Position numbers and translations under genes: made by a program. This document shows positions 61,301 through 64,000 of a stretch of DNA of 64,000 nucleotides, one piece after another; the first letter of the stretch is position 1; the number at the start of each line of letters is the position of its first letter. A model generated the notes under the pieces. It was not told the DNA's origin. It ran no database searches and saw only the letters and a program-made list of their open reading frames with translations. The DNA lies in the NCBI GenBank assembly GCA_907165065.1, contig OU015532.1:35134339-35198338 (forward strand), written 5' to 3'. The stretch comes from Caprimulgus europaeus (taxonomy: Eukaryota > Chordata > Aves > Caprimulgiformes > Caprimulgidae).

Positions 61301-63240
61301 TGAGAGCAGACAGTAAAACTGACACCCAAGAAGCTGAGCTACTCATCCTTGATGAGTTTGCTGTTCTTTGTAGAGACCTTTATGCCTTTTATCCGATGTT
61401 GATACGTTATGTAGACAACAACAGGTAAAGAAAACTAATAATTAAATTCGTATTTATTTGTTCATATACTGGAGCCCGTGATCAGATAATCAGAAAGATC
61501 ATAATGCATTTATTGTTATGCTGCAAATCAGATCCTGAGTATTTTAAGATTTTTAACTTACAAAATGATGTACCTTGAATTCACACCTTTTCCTCACGTG
61601 CATTTGTTTTCTTTGGTTGTATTGTAGCTGCACTATTATCATTGAGAACGCGTACCCTGACCAGACTTGTTATTTGTGCTACCGCAGCCCAATGACGTTA
61701 CAAATGAATATTTCATTTGTAATATGAATATTTTGAACGCCTTTCAAAAAATTTACAAAACAGCTAAAACCCTTAACTGTTAAAGAAGAGATGAAAATCT
61801 ATTTTGCCTCAATTGAATCACTCTATTTGCAGATAGTACCACAAAGATATTAATCTTTTGTGTTGTTCTTTTAAGACGGAAATAAAGTGTTTGGACAATG
61901 TTGTATTACAAGAAGTATTTCTCCTCAACTATTTACTGAAGGATCATTGTGTGTCTACACTTTCCCTTTCCTCTGTGCATCTTTCATGACCTCAAGTTGC
62001 TCTTCAGAAGAATATCTGAAATATTTATAGTATCTCAGTATCTACAGTATCTTAATCCTATCCTTTAACAACATTGTTCTTCTGTATACAATCATTGTCC
62101 ACTTCTTGGTTGTAGTATGTATTGGGCTAGTTAGGAGCTTTTTCATTACGTGCATGATCATTTCTGGTGTCAGACAATTTACACTGAGAACTATTTGCTT
62201 TTTCTAGATGAACTTTACTATGTCTAACCTTGTTGACGAGGAAACGCTTAAAATTTTTAGAAAACACAGATTTAACTGGGCTGTGGAGAAATCCAGCTAG
62301 AAAGACAGAGTTACAACATAATAGTTCCTTCCATGTCTGCTGTCAGATGCCCACTATATGTACAGACATACGAATACATTTTAATTTAGTGACATTTAAG
62401 AGAGCTGCATCTGTTAGTTCACTTACCTAAGTTTTCTGAGGATGCTTGTGCAGACAGACCCAGACTGAAGTTGTATTGGTTCCTGGTTTACAAAAATAAA
62501 CCAGTTGAAGCAGTGAGTCCTTGCAGCTCTACCCACTCATTCATTTCCCTGTACTTTTCCTCCTCTCCCCATTATAGTATTCTCTTTTGGATCAACACAA
62601 AGTCTTGGTTTTAGTATGGGGGAAAAAAAAATAAAAAGATAACTCGAAGAAGGAGTTTTGCTTTTCAGCCAGGTGTGTTTTCTAGTCTGGTTCACAAAAG
62701 AAGCACAAAAACGTGTGTTGGCACCATGGGGAGGAGGAGCAGGTAGTTGAGAATTAGGAGTTTTGTTGGAGATGAGTTAAACTGCCATGAAAAATGATGC
62801 CTCTAACCATGGTCATGGCAAATTGAAGTTATTCTTATTAAATTCCAAGATTATCTCTACAAATGTAACACAGTCTATTAAAGAGAGATTGTTATATTCA
62901 GTTGTCTTATTTTAAACATCTTCTTTTTAATTTCTCTTGTTTTTCTAATTAGAGCCAATTGGCTAAAGAAACCAGATGCAGATTCTGATGAACTCTTTCG
63001 AATGGTAGCTGAAGTTTTTATCCTGTGGTGTAAATCACATGTAAGATAATATGTATACTTTTTCTTCCATTTCATTCTCTCTTTAAATATAAATGTGGTA
63101 CATGCAGATTAATTAAACTTCTGGTGATGTTTTTTTTTCATCTTTAGAATTTCAAAAGAGAAGAACAAAATTTTGTGATTCAGAATGAAATCAACAATTT
63201 GGCATTTTTAACAGGAGACACCAAGAGCAAGATGTCTAAA
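4091..63240 (+). CDS. RYR3: Ryanodine receptor 3, central part (31 internal exons, gene incomplete at both ends)
   Basis: RyR3 is a homotetrameric Ca2+ release channel of the sarcoplasmic/endoplasmic reticulum. The 31 exons listed below join into 1380 codons without a stop or frame break, numbered here p1-p1380. Family landmarks in order are DPELVR and [16 protein letters not shown] (p17-80), [13 protein letters not shown] (about p95-107), [20 protein letters not shown] (about p139-158), [46 protein letters not shown], the RY3 repeat (exons 14-16), the RY4 repeat (exons 18-19) and [25 protein letters not shown] in exon 29. The slice is cytosolic; no membrane segment is expected or seen. RYR3 is favoured over RYR2 by the short linker [15 protein letters not shown] between RY3 and RY4 and by [19 protein letters not shown]. 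The paralogue call rests on remembered family sequences. The N-terminal domains, calmodulin site and pore lie outside the window. Confidence 0.95.
4365..6185 (+). other. RYR3 intron 1
   Basis: AT-rich intron of 1821 bp. I see no repeat family, RNA gene or second coding region in it. Confidence 0.75.
6186..6300 (+). CDS. RYR3: RYR3 window exon 2
   Basis: The acceptor is ttttag and the donor cag|gtaatt. One base completes Gly p91, then p92-p129 follow with a whole-codon end. It encodes [20 protein letters not shown] and [12 protein letters not shown], one of the most conserved runs of RyRs. Confidence 0.96.
6301..10929 (+). other. RYR3 intron 2
   Basis: This 4629 bp intron contains the sense CR1 at 6848-7656. 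The remainder (7657-10929) shows no recognisable coding region or repeat to me. Confidence 0.75.
6848..7656 (+). mobile_element. CR1 LINE, 5'-truncated, with C-terminal ORF2 remnant
   Basis: About 810 bp of CR1 in the same direction as RYR3. An open frame at 6879-7481 encodes the C-terminal part of the LINE reverse transcriptase protein. Motifs include [40 protein letters not shown] and a VRPHLEYC run about 20 codons earlier. The frame is broken near 7480, just before the usual EHWNRLP-type segment, which reads on in another frame. The 3' end is the canonical ggtcccttccaacctcagc plus a ttctg-rich tail. The 5' truncation removes the polymerase core, so the copy cannot retrotranspose by itself. 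Confidence 0.93.
10930..11059 (+). CDS. RYR3: RYR3 window exon 3 (NAGNAG acceptor)
   Basis: It encodes p130-p172 plus one base of p173, including [20 protein letters not shown] and [13 protein letters not shown]. The acceptor is a tandem cagcag (10924-10929). The second AG gives the length expected from the family. Use of the first AG (start 10927) would add one Gln. The donor is gtacgt. Confidence 0.94.
11060..12082 (+). other. RYR3 intron 3
   Basis: 1023 bp of AT-rich intron with no feature I can name. The acceptor tract is ttcttctgcag. Confidence 0.75.
12083..12186 (+). CDS. RYR3: RYR3 window exon 4
   Basis: Two bases complete Ala p173, then p174-p207 encode [20 protein letters not shown] and [14 protein letters not shown]. 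The end is in phase at gataag|gtaagt, a strong donor. Confidence 0.95.
12420..13180 (+). repeat. Purine-rich (A/G) strand-asymmetric block
   Basis: For about 750 bases the plus strand is dominated by A and G, with many gga/gaa/aag words and few pyrimidine runs. It is not a simple microsatellite and I recognise no transposon in it. Long open frames on both strands here are products of this base bias. Confidence 0.6.
13190..13440 (-). mobile_element. Ancient CR1 LINE fragment (reverse transcriptase region)
   Basis: The minus strand encodes a short piece resembling the CR1 reverse transcriptase: [18 protein letters not shown], where intact CR1 proteins have a [11 protein letters not shown] run just before the catalytic FADD block. 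The plus strand has aaagatattaaacagtgttg and cccttgggatagaccacta, landmarks of antisense CR1. It is strongly diverged. Confidence 0.75.
15236..15371 (+). CDS. RYR3: RYR3 window exon 5
   Basis: It encodes p208-p252 plus one base of Ser p253: [45 protein letters not shown]. The acceptor is attgtag and the donor a|gtaagt. Confidence 0.96.
16960..17250 (+). promoter_or_regulatory. CpG-rich CR1 5' leader/promoter region
   Basis: About 290 bases of markedly GC-rich sequence with many CpGs, in an otherwise AT-rich intron, lie directly before the CR1 ORF1 region. Its position fits the CR1 5' UTR, which is where an internal promoter would be expected. Promoter activity is an inference. It may also appear as a small CpG island. 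Confidence 0.6.
17260..18325 (+). pseudogene. CR1 ORF1 remnant (coiled coil plus esterase-like domain)
   Basis: Two overlapping frames together match CR1 ORF1. Frame one (17260-17691) has a Cys pair (CRECQG) and a charged heptad run, [20 protein letters not shown], likely a coiled coil. Frame two (17666-18325) has [15 protein letters not shown], the first block of the SGNH/GDSL-type esterase domain described for CR1 ORF1 proteins, with the putative catalytic Ser in GNS. The GTND-like block is degraded to TGGEE (about 18079-18093). The Asp-His block reads as WFFDHGWF only in a neighbouring frame at about 18279-18302, showing a second frameshift. It is non-functional. Confidence 0.8.
18480..19200 (+). 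pseudogene. CR1 ORF2 apurinic/apyrimidinic-like endonuclease remnant
   Basis: The N-terminal endonuclease of the LINE ORF2 is spread over three frames. [20 protein letters not shown] lies in the frame ending near 18647. [12 protein letters not shown] (18625-18660), [20 protein letters not shown] and [11 protein letters not shown] (GDFN at 18946-18957) lie in the 18589-19125 frame. [16 protein letters not shown] and CSDHEM (SDH at 19149-19157) lie in a third. The family's Asn, Glu, Asp/Asn and Asp-His active-site blocks are therefore all still visible, but frameshifts near 18600 and 19078 separate them. No intact enzyme is encoded. Confidence 0.85.
19213..19650 (+). pseudogene. CR1 ORF2 C-terminal remnant, fused across an internal deletion
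   Basis: The open frame at 19183-19650 starts in endonuclease-region DNA read out of frame, then passes into the C-terminal ORF2 segment ([52 protein letters not shown]). The join near 19213 brings together regions that in an intact CR1 are separated by the reverse transcriptase core. The C-terminal part is well preserved and close to the antisense copy at 33525-34217. Confidence 0.85.
20843..21430 (+). mobile_element. ERVL-like endogenous retroviral LTR (apparently solo), sense
   Basis: The segment resembles avian ERVL-type LTRs. U3-like parts are gtctggctggaatggaatta, gttgctgagcagtgct and acagctgacccaggctgacc, then aagagatattccatacca. A TATA-like caataaaa follows at about 21136, then R/U5-like gtcttcccaaacaacc and a gttggctggagtcaaaac end. 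No internal retroviral coding sequence flanks it, so it looks like a solo LTR. The 5' TG is at 20843; the usual CA end is not clear and I see no target-site duplication. The short open frames in it are not genes. Confidence 0.8.
21778..21958 (+). CDS. RYR3: RYR3 window exon 6
   Basis: Two bases complete Ser p253. It then encodes p254-p312 plus two bases of Gly p313: [40 protein letters not shown], then [19 protein letters not shown]. The acceptor is tcctcag and the donor gg|gtaagt. Confidence 0.96.
21959..22420 (+). other. RYR3 intron 6
   Basis: 462 bp intron with no feature seen. Its acceptor is taccttttag. Confidence 0.75.
22421..22523 (+). CDS. RYR3: RYR3 window exon 7
   Basis: One base completes Gly p313. 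It then encodes p314-p347: an acidic start [13 protein letters not shown], then [20 protein letters not shown] and H. The gat-repeat at its 5' end is coding and encodes the acidic run, so it could vary in length between individuals or species. Confidence 0.95.
22524..23724 (+). other. RYR3 intron 7
   Basis: 1201 bp, AT-rich, with no feature recognised. The donor is gtaagt and the acceptor tctaacag. Confidence 0.75.
23725..23845 (+). CDS. RYR3: RYR3 window exon 8
   Basis: It encodes p348-p387 plus one base of Asp p388: [20 protein letters not shown], then [20 protein letters not shown]. The acceptor is tctaacag and the donor aaag|gtaac. Confidence 0.96.
24030..24990 (-). mobile_element. Ancient CR1-type LINE fragment
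   Basis: Plus-strand landmarks of the antisense strand of the old reptile/bird CR1 family appear in order: agaacataat, ggatcacaccactgggct, gcatcccagtactttgtctc, ccagcagtgg, agcagtaagttccagaactt, a poly-T interruption, gttgcccttctctgtgcctt, atgtgggcacac and gatgttttcacagaattgca, followed by catgcaggcg. The strong divergence indicates age. No coding frame survives. Confidence 0.75.
25000..27450. mobile_element. Unclassified repeat-like block, possibly LTR-derived
   Basis: Composition is higher in GC than the flanks, and it starts abruptly at the end of the old CR1. Segments such as gatggcaaggttcactctat and gagaggagtctgggtgcaac give an impression of an avian LTR-retrotransposon fragment, but I cannot name the family or find LTR ends. 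Two related units at 25940-26033 and 26069-26152 share ccctgc(t/c)(a/g)aaggggaga and a following ggctca segment. The part from about 26650 to 27450 is C/T-rich with no assignment. Open frames here show no known domain. Confidence 0.35.
25940..26152 (+). repeat. Imperfect tandem duplication, unit about 129 bp
   Basis: Copy one begins gaaaggcatccctgctaaag and copy two gagaggtgtccctgccgaag about 129 bases later. Both continue with ggggaga, then agttgcctgg against cgctgcctag, and end with a gggctcaac/aggctcact segment and ctgtcat. Divergence is substantial. Confidence 0.5.
28268..28437 (+). CDS. RYR3: RYR3 window exon 9
   Basis: Two bases complete Asp p388. It then encodes p389-p444: [40 protein letters not shown] and [16 protein letters not shown]. 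The donor is aca|gtaagt. Confidence 0.97.
28438..29080 (+). other. RYR3 intron 9
   Basis: 643 bp intron with no feature recognised. Confidence 0.75.
29081..29301 (+). CDS. RYR3: RYR3 window exon 10
   Basis: It encodes p445-p517 plus two bases of His p518: [60 protein letters not shown] and ECLLAIC. The acceptor is catacag and the donor cca|gtatgt. Confidence 0.97.
29302..30585 (+). other. RYR3 intron 10
   Basis: 1284 bp, AT-rich with several T/G homopolymer runs (for example about 29690-29700). No named feature. Confidence 0.75.
30586..30676 (+). CDS. RYR3: RYR3 window exon 11
   Basis: One base completes His p518. It then encodes p519-p548: [20 protein letters not shown] then [10 protein letters not shown], a conserved helical segment just before the RyR repeats. 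Confidence 0.96.
30677..32062 (+). other. RYR3 intron 11
   Basis: 1386 bp intron. Nothing recognised beyond A/T-rich and poly-A stretches (about 31886-31902). Confidence 0.75.
32063..32203 (+). CDS. RYR3: RYR3 window exon 12
   Basis: It encodes p549-p595, in phase at both ends: [47 protein letters not shown]. Position p567 is Met (atg, 32117-32119), where other RyRs as I remember them have Trp. The donor is aag|gtaatg. Confidence 0.96.
33525..34217 (-). mobile_element. CR1 LINE, 5'-truncated, antisense
   Basis: On the plus strand it opens with the reverse-complemented CR1 tail (agaatcacagaatcacagag), followed by gaagggacctcgaaagatca. The minus strand carries the C-terminal ORF2 end in two frames joined by a frameshift near 33890. 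One frame has [20 protein letters not shown] and [17 protein letters not shown]; the upstream one has [15 protein letters not shown] and [19 protein letters not shown]. It is closely similar to 19225-19733 and belongs to the same subfamily. It breaks off near 34217. Confidence 0.93.
34370..34580 (-). mobile_element. MIR/CORE-SINE-like fossil
   Basis: The plus strand reads cccattttacagctggggaa then tctgaaagatagagaagtgg, and later gctggaagtagaaccttggc. These are diverged forms of the antisense MIR landmarks (cattttacagatggggaaac, the agagaggtt run and a gaacccaggt block). MIR-type SINEs and related L2/CORE tails are shared by amniotes, so an old copy in a bird is plausible. Confidence 0.5.
35165..35328 (+). 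CDS. RYR3: RYR3 window exon 13
   Basis: It encodes p596-p649 plus two bases of Asn p650: [54 protein letters not shown]. The acceptor is ctcctgcag and the donor aa|gtgagt. Confidence 0.96.
35329..36250 (+). other. RYR3 intron 13
   Basis: 922 bp intron with no feature recognised. The acceptor is tttgtttacag. Confidence 0.75.
36251..36329 (+). CDS. RYR3: RYR3 window exon 14 (start of RY3 repeat)
   Basis: One base completes Asn p650. It then encodes p651-p676: [20 protein letters not shown] then KWAFEK. This is the first part of the RY3 RyR repeat (family pattern: a helix followed by H-x-x-W). The donor is aag|gtaaga. Confidence 0.96.
36330..37776 (+). other. RYR3 intron 14
   Basis: 1447 bp intron. 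It holds an 11-bp-arm hairpin at 36422-36453; otherwise nothing I recognise. Confidence 0.75.
36422..36453. repeat. Perfect inverted repeat (hairpin), 11-bp arms
   Basis: The arms gataggccctt (36422-36432) and aagggcctatc (36443-36453) are exact reverse complements around a 10-base loop. It lies 93 bases after the exon 14 donor. I cannot assign it to a transposon family. Confidence 0.7.
37777..37866 (+). CDS. RYR3: RYR3 window exon 15 (RY3 repeat)
   Basis: It encodes p677-p706, in phase at both ends: [20 protein letters not shown] then [15 protein letters not shown] and [10 protein letters not shown] are the middle motifs of the RY3 repeat. The acceptor is ttttttttcag. Confidence 0.97.
37867..39300 (+). 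other. RYR3 intron 15
   Basis: 1434 bp intron. A possible MIR-like fossil lies at about 38385-38475. A short GC-richer piece at 38063-38168 has no assignment. Otherwise nothing is recognised. Confidence 0.7.
38385..38475 (+). mobile_element. Possible MIR-like SINE fossil
   Basis: The order gagtgact, aagtcaattacatttgtccc, tctttacc and cagaaaatggagatgac loosely follows the MIR run of a TGTGTGACC-like word, AAGTCAC, then CTCTGTGCC and TGTAAAATGGGGATAA. It is too diverged to be sure by eye. Confidence 0.3.
39301..39447 (+). CDS. RYR3: RYR3 window exon 16 (end of RY3 and phosphorylation linker)
   Basis: It encodes p707-p755, in phase at both ends: [30 protein letters not shown], then [13 protein letters not shown]. 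It closes the RY3 repeat and enters the RY3-RY4 linker. R748-S-I-S751 (Ser codon 39433-39435) fits an R-x-x-S kinase site and aligns with the RyR2 Ser2808 region as I remember it. The donor cag|gtaggg is weaker than most. Confidence 0.96.
39448..41193 (+). other. RYR3 intron 16
   Basis: 1746 bp. It contains an antisense endogenous retroviral LTR (about 39740-40400). The remaining sequence to 41193 shows no named feature. Confidence 0.75.
39740..40400 (-). mobile_element. ERVL-like endogenous retroviral LTR, antisense
   Basis: Read on the minus strand, a U3-like part has tatgccaatgggatattcca and a TATA-like agtatatcag (about 40120). An R/U5-like part follows with tattaaactgttcttatctc and ccttgtccttgcc, then a C-rich stretch and a ctagcccagtgaaactatca end. 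The LTR 3' terminus is at 39740. The U3 start is not clear. Extra sequence to about 40640, read on the minus strand, may belong to the same insertion, but I cannot identify any retroviral gene in it. Confidence 0.7.
41194..41256 (+). CDS. RYR3: RYR3 window exon 17
   Basis: A 63 bp exon, p756-p776, in phase at both ends: [20 protein letters not shown] then Q. It covers the rest of the linker between the RyR repeats. The acceptor follows a long T/C tract. Because it keeps frame, skipping it would delete 21 residues without a frameshift. Confidence 0.96.
41257..41695 (+). other. RYR3 intron 17
   Basis: 439 bp intron with nothing recognised. The acceptor is taatgtag, separated from the T-run by about 15 bases. 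Confidence 0.75.
41696..41771 (+). CDS. RYR3: RYR3 window exon 18 (RY4 repeat)
   Basis: It encodes p777-p801 plus one base of Gly p802: [20 protein letters not shown] then [14 protein letters not shown] is the helix and W motif opening the RY4 repeat. The following intron is only 166 bp. Confidence 0.97.
41938..42061 (+). CDS. RYR3: RYR3 window exon 19 (RY4 repeat)
   Basis: Two bases complete Gly p802. It then encodes p803-p842 plus two bases of Arg p843: [20 protein letters not shown] then [31 protein letters not shown] is the RY4 counterpart of the RY3 motif in exon 15. Confidence 0.97.
42062..46338 (+). other. RYR3 intron 19
   Basis: 4277 bp. A degenerate sense CR1 lies at about 44745-45607. 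The stretches 42062-44740 and 45610-46338 are AT-rich with no named feature. Confidence 0.75.
44745..45607 (+). mobile_element. Old, degenerate CR1 LINE
   Basis: It keeps gatgggctggagaaatgggc and ctgacagaac, then gcaaaggtaaatgcaaagtc, and a 3' end with gggacttggattggatgact then ttccttccaacctgaatttt and tctgtgg. It is far more diverged than the intron 5 and intron 12 copies, and no coding frame is intact. Confidence 0.75.
46339..46454 (+). CDS. RYR3: RYR3 window exon 20
   Basis: One base completes Arg p843. It then encodes p844-p881 plus one base of Glu p882: [20 protein letters not shown] then [18 protein letters not shown]. The donor is g|gtaagc. The next intron is 287 bp. Confidence 0.96.
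46742..46809 (+). CDS. RYR3: RYR3 window exon 21
   Basis: Two bases complete Glu p882. It then encodes p883-p904: [20 protein letters not shown] then AK. The donor is aaa|gtgagt. Confidence 0.96.
46810..47641 (+). other. RYR3 intron 21
   Basis: 832 bp of very AT-rich intron with an A-run near 47290. No feature named. Confidence 0.75.
47642..47763 (+). CDS. RYR3: RYR3 window exon 22
   Basis: It encodes p905-p944 plus two bases of Ser p945: [20 protein letters not shown] then [20 protein letters not shown]. The acceptor is tttcttag and the donor ag|gtaagt. Confidence 0.97.
47764..49990 (+). other. RYR3 intron 22
   Basis: 2227 bp intron with a (TTTA)n microsatellite at 49520-49546. Nothing else recognised. 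Confidence 0.75.
49520..49546 (+). repeat. (TTTA)n microsatellite
   Basis: About seven perfect ttta units. A likely length polymorphism. Confidence 0.95.
49991..50040 (+). CDS. RYR3: RYR3 window exon 23
   Basis: A 50 bp exon. One base completes Ser p945, then p946-p961 follow ([16 protein letters not shown]) plus one base of Gly p962. The acceptor is tactttag and the donor g|gtaagt. Confidence 0.97.
50041..50749 (+). other. RYR3 intron 23
   Basis: 709 bp intron with nothing recognised. Confidence 0.75.
50750..50810 (+). CDS. RYR3: RYR3 window exon 24
   Basis: A 61 bp exon: two bases of Gly p962, then p963-p981 ([19 protein letters not shown]) plus two bases of Arg p982. Too short for a typical open-frame scan, but placed firmly by phase and by the match to the family between exons 23 and 25. 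Confidence 0.96.
50811..51835 (+). other. RYR3 intron 24
   Basis: 1025 bp intron with nothing recognised. Confidence 0.75.
51836..52074 (+). CDS. RYR3: RYR3 window exon 25
   Basis: One base completes Arg p982. It then encodes p983-p1061 plus one base of Leu p1062: [60 protein letters not shown] and [19 protein letters not shown]. The donor is cttt|gtaagt. Confidence 0.97.
52075..52996 (+). other. RYR3 intron 25
   Basis: 922 bp intron with nothing recognised. Confidence 0.75.
52997..53078 (+). CDS. RYR3: RYR3 window exon 26
   Basis: Two bases complete Leu p1062. It then encodes p1063-p1088 plus two bases of Arg p1089: [20 protein letters not shown] then KNIYVE. The donor is ag|gtactg. Confidence 0.96.
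55979..56002 (+). repeat. Compound (AT)n(AC)n microsatellite
   Basis: A short alternating at run passes directly into an ac run. Simple repeat. Confidence 0.9.
56747..57220 (-). mobile_element. CR1 LINE, 5'-truncated, antisense
   Basis: The plus strand opens with tcatagaatagtttgggttg, then gaagggacctttaaaggtca and gagtccaact, the reverse complement of a CR1 3' end. The antisense C-terminal ORF2 region follows (ccttctcttctccaggctga, then acaaccccaactctctcagc) and breaks off near 57220. It is moderately diverged and belongs to a different subfamily from the intron 5 and intron 12 copies. Confidence 0.9.
57953..58083 (+). CDS. RYR3: RYR3 window exon 27
   Basis: One base completes Arg p1089. 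It then encodes p1090-p1132 plus one base of Ile p1133: [40 protein letters not shown] then ERA. The acceptor is cctatacag and the donor a|gtaagt. Confidence 0.97.
58084..59546 (+). other. RYR3 intron 27
   Basis: 1463 bp. It contains a CR1 3' end (59126-59258). The rest shows nothing I recognise. Confidence 0.75.
59126..59258 (+). mobile_element. Short CR1 LINE 3' end
   Basis: About 130 bp: aaggccaggttgaatgaggc, then ttgagcaacctggtctagc, ggaactggatgatctttaag and gtcccttccagcccaaacca, ending in ttctatggttctatgattg. Confidence 0.9.
59547..59867 (+). CDS. RYR3: RYR3 window exon 28
   Basis: The longest exon here (321 bp). Two bases complete Ile p1133. It then encodes p1134-p1239 plus one base of Val p1240: [80 protein letters not shown] and EASWMKRIA. 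The donor is g|gtactg. Confidence 0.97.
59868..61183 (+). other. RYR3 intron 28
   Basis: 1316 bp. A C-run cluster at 60854-60871 within an A/C-rich stretch gives G-runs on the minus strand. No other feature. Confidence 0.75.
61184..61424 (+). CDS. RYR3: RYR3 window exon 29
   Basis: Two bases complete Val p1240. It then encodes p1241-p1319 plus two bases of Arg p1320: [60 protein letters not shown] and [19 protein letters not shown]. The donor is ag|gtaaag. Confidence 0.97.
61425..62952 (+). other. RYR3 intron 29
   Basis: 1528 bp intron. It carries a 10-bp-arm palindrome at 61698-61722 in a locally CpG-bearing stretch. No transposon or gene recognised. Confidence 0.75.
61698..61722. repeat. 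Perfect inverted repeat, 10-bp arms, with overlapping CRE-like word
   Basis: ttacaaatga (61698-61707) and tcatttgtaa (61713-61722) are exact reverse complements around atatt. The tgacgtta word at 61693-61700 resembles a cAMP response element half and overlaps the left arm. Any function is inference. Confidence 0.65.
62953..63040 (+). CDS. RYR3: RYR3 window exon 30
   Basis: One base completes Arg p1320. It then encodes p1321-p1349: [20 protein letters not shown] then VFILWCKSH. It ends in phase at cat|gtaaga. The next intron is only 107 bp. Confidence 0.97.
63148..63240 (+). CDS. RYR3: RYR3 window exon 31
   Basis: It encodes p1350-p1380, in phase at both ends: [20 protein letters not shown] then [11 protein letters not shown]. 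The acceptor is catctttag and the donor aaa|gtaagt. It lies shortly before the calmodulin-binding region of RyRs, which must be encoded beyond the window. Confidence 0.97.
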
Positions 63241-64000
63241 GTAAGTTAATAAAAATTTGTGGATCAGTTAAATCTTAAGCATGTGTTCATTATGCTGTAA
63301 GAAGGCTCTGTAAATCTACCCAGATTGAAGCTGCTGTGCTGGTAGAAGAAACAAAAAATAGTTTTGCTTCTTGATAATAGACATCACAGCTACTATGCAA
63401 AATATAGGCTTGGTACCTTAAGTTACTTATTAAATGTCTACCAAGTAGTCAAAGACACAAGATTAAAATAATGGTCTTGATTTGAAATAGTTACACATAT
63501 AAGAGAATATAAGTTGTAATATATAATACAAGTTGTTGATCTTTCAGGAAAAACAAAAAGGTAGACTATTTTATGAAAGCAGATGAAGAAACATTGCCTG
63601 ATCTTTTTCTTGTGAATGTCAATCAGTATTGTTCTGTCAGCTTTGATGGAGGAATGCTGTCTTTGCATATACCTCTTTATTCATACATATAGTGTGCCAC
63701 ATGTGCACTGTTCTTCTTGTTTCTGATTAATGACCATATTCATTTCTTTTCTGCTCATTTTGAATATGACAAGATGCTGACATTGATGGCTGGAAAGTAC
63801 ATTTGTTACCTGTATAATAGAGAAAATGCATGTTGTCAAGGTAAAAAATGACATTTTGACATTAGCTGAGGAAGATTGCCTTACTCAGCTAAAGCCGGTT
63901 GAAGTCTTAATTCCAAATTAGTGTTGGTAAATGTAGCAAAGAACCCTTAGTTTTATTCATATTTGTAACGTATTTGGAGTAATCCTGTTTTGAAAGTGTT
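63241..64000 (+). other. RYR3 intron 31 (5' part)
   Basis: 760 bp to the window end with no further RyR exon recognised and no repeat named. In the family a very short, sometimes alternative exon can follow at this place; I could not find one here. Confidence 0.65.

Noticed and set aside
4091..63240. Assignment to RYR2 or RYR1
   Set aside because: The RY3-RY4 linker is too short for RYR2, and [23 protein letters not shown] and [15 protein letters not shown] fit RYR3 better. The call rests on remembered sequences, so alignment should confirm it.
63360..63420. Micro-exon following exon 31
   Set aside because: The word tactatgcaaaatatag has a superficial resemblance to a short AMQ-type exon, but no acceptor/donor pair with correct phase is present.
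1..64000. CRISPR arrays, bacterial operons, tRNA or rRNA genes
   Set aside because: No regularly spaced repeats, no cloverleaf or rRNA motifs; the sequence is plainly vertebrate intronic DNA.

Overview
The window is vertebrate, almost certainly bird, genomic DNA. It is AT-rich and intron-dominated, and carries many CR1 LINE copies of the avian kind, with 3' tails built on attctgtg/attctatg units. It also carries LTRs that resemble avian ERVL-type LTRs.

The only host gene I can support is a central slice of a ryanodine receptor gene on the + strand, best assigned as RYR3. I placed 31 internal exons between 4091 and 63240. They join in one unbroken reading frame: 4142 bp, which is 2 leading bases plus 1380 codons. 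Every boundary is AG/GT and every phase matches its neighbour. The slice runs from the central helical region, through the RyR repeat pair (RY3 in exons 14-16, RY4 in exons 18-19) and its regulatory linker, into the second large helical region. The gene's start, pore and C-terminus lie outside the window. RYR3 is preferred over RYR1 and RYR2 because of the short linker between RY3 and RY4 and many residues that match RYR3 as I remember it.

Layout: 1-4090 is upstream intron with an old antisense CR1 split by a younger sense CR1. 4091-15371 holds exons 1-5, with a sense CR1 in intron 2 and a purine-rich block plus an old CR1 fragment in intron 4. Intron 5 (15372-21777) holds the most complete CR1, which keeps a GC-rich 5' end, ORF1 and endonuclease but has lost its reverse transcriptase, followed by an ERVL-like LTR. 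21778-23845 holds exons 6-8. Intron 8 holds another old CR1 and a roughly 2.4 kb block I cannot classify. 28268-42061 holds exons 9-19, with an antisense CR1 and a MIR-like fossil in intron 12 and an antisense LTR in intron 16. 42062-64000 holds exons 20-31 with three more CR1 remnants.

I see no second host gene, no tRNA or rRNA, no CRISPR array and no previously undescribed multi-gene system. The points most worth a second look are the RT-less CR1, the inverted pair of closely similar CR1 copies flanking exons 6-12, the unclassified block in intron 8, and a NAGNAG acceptor at exon 3.
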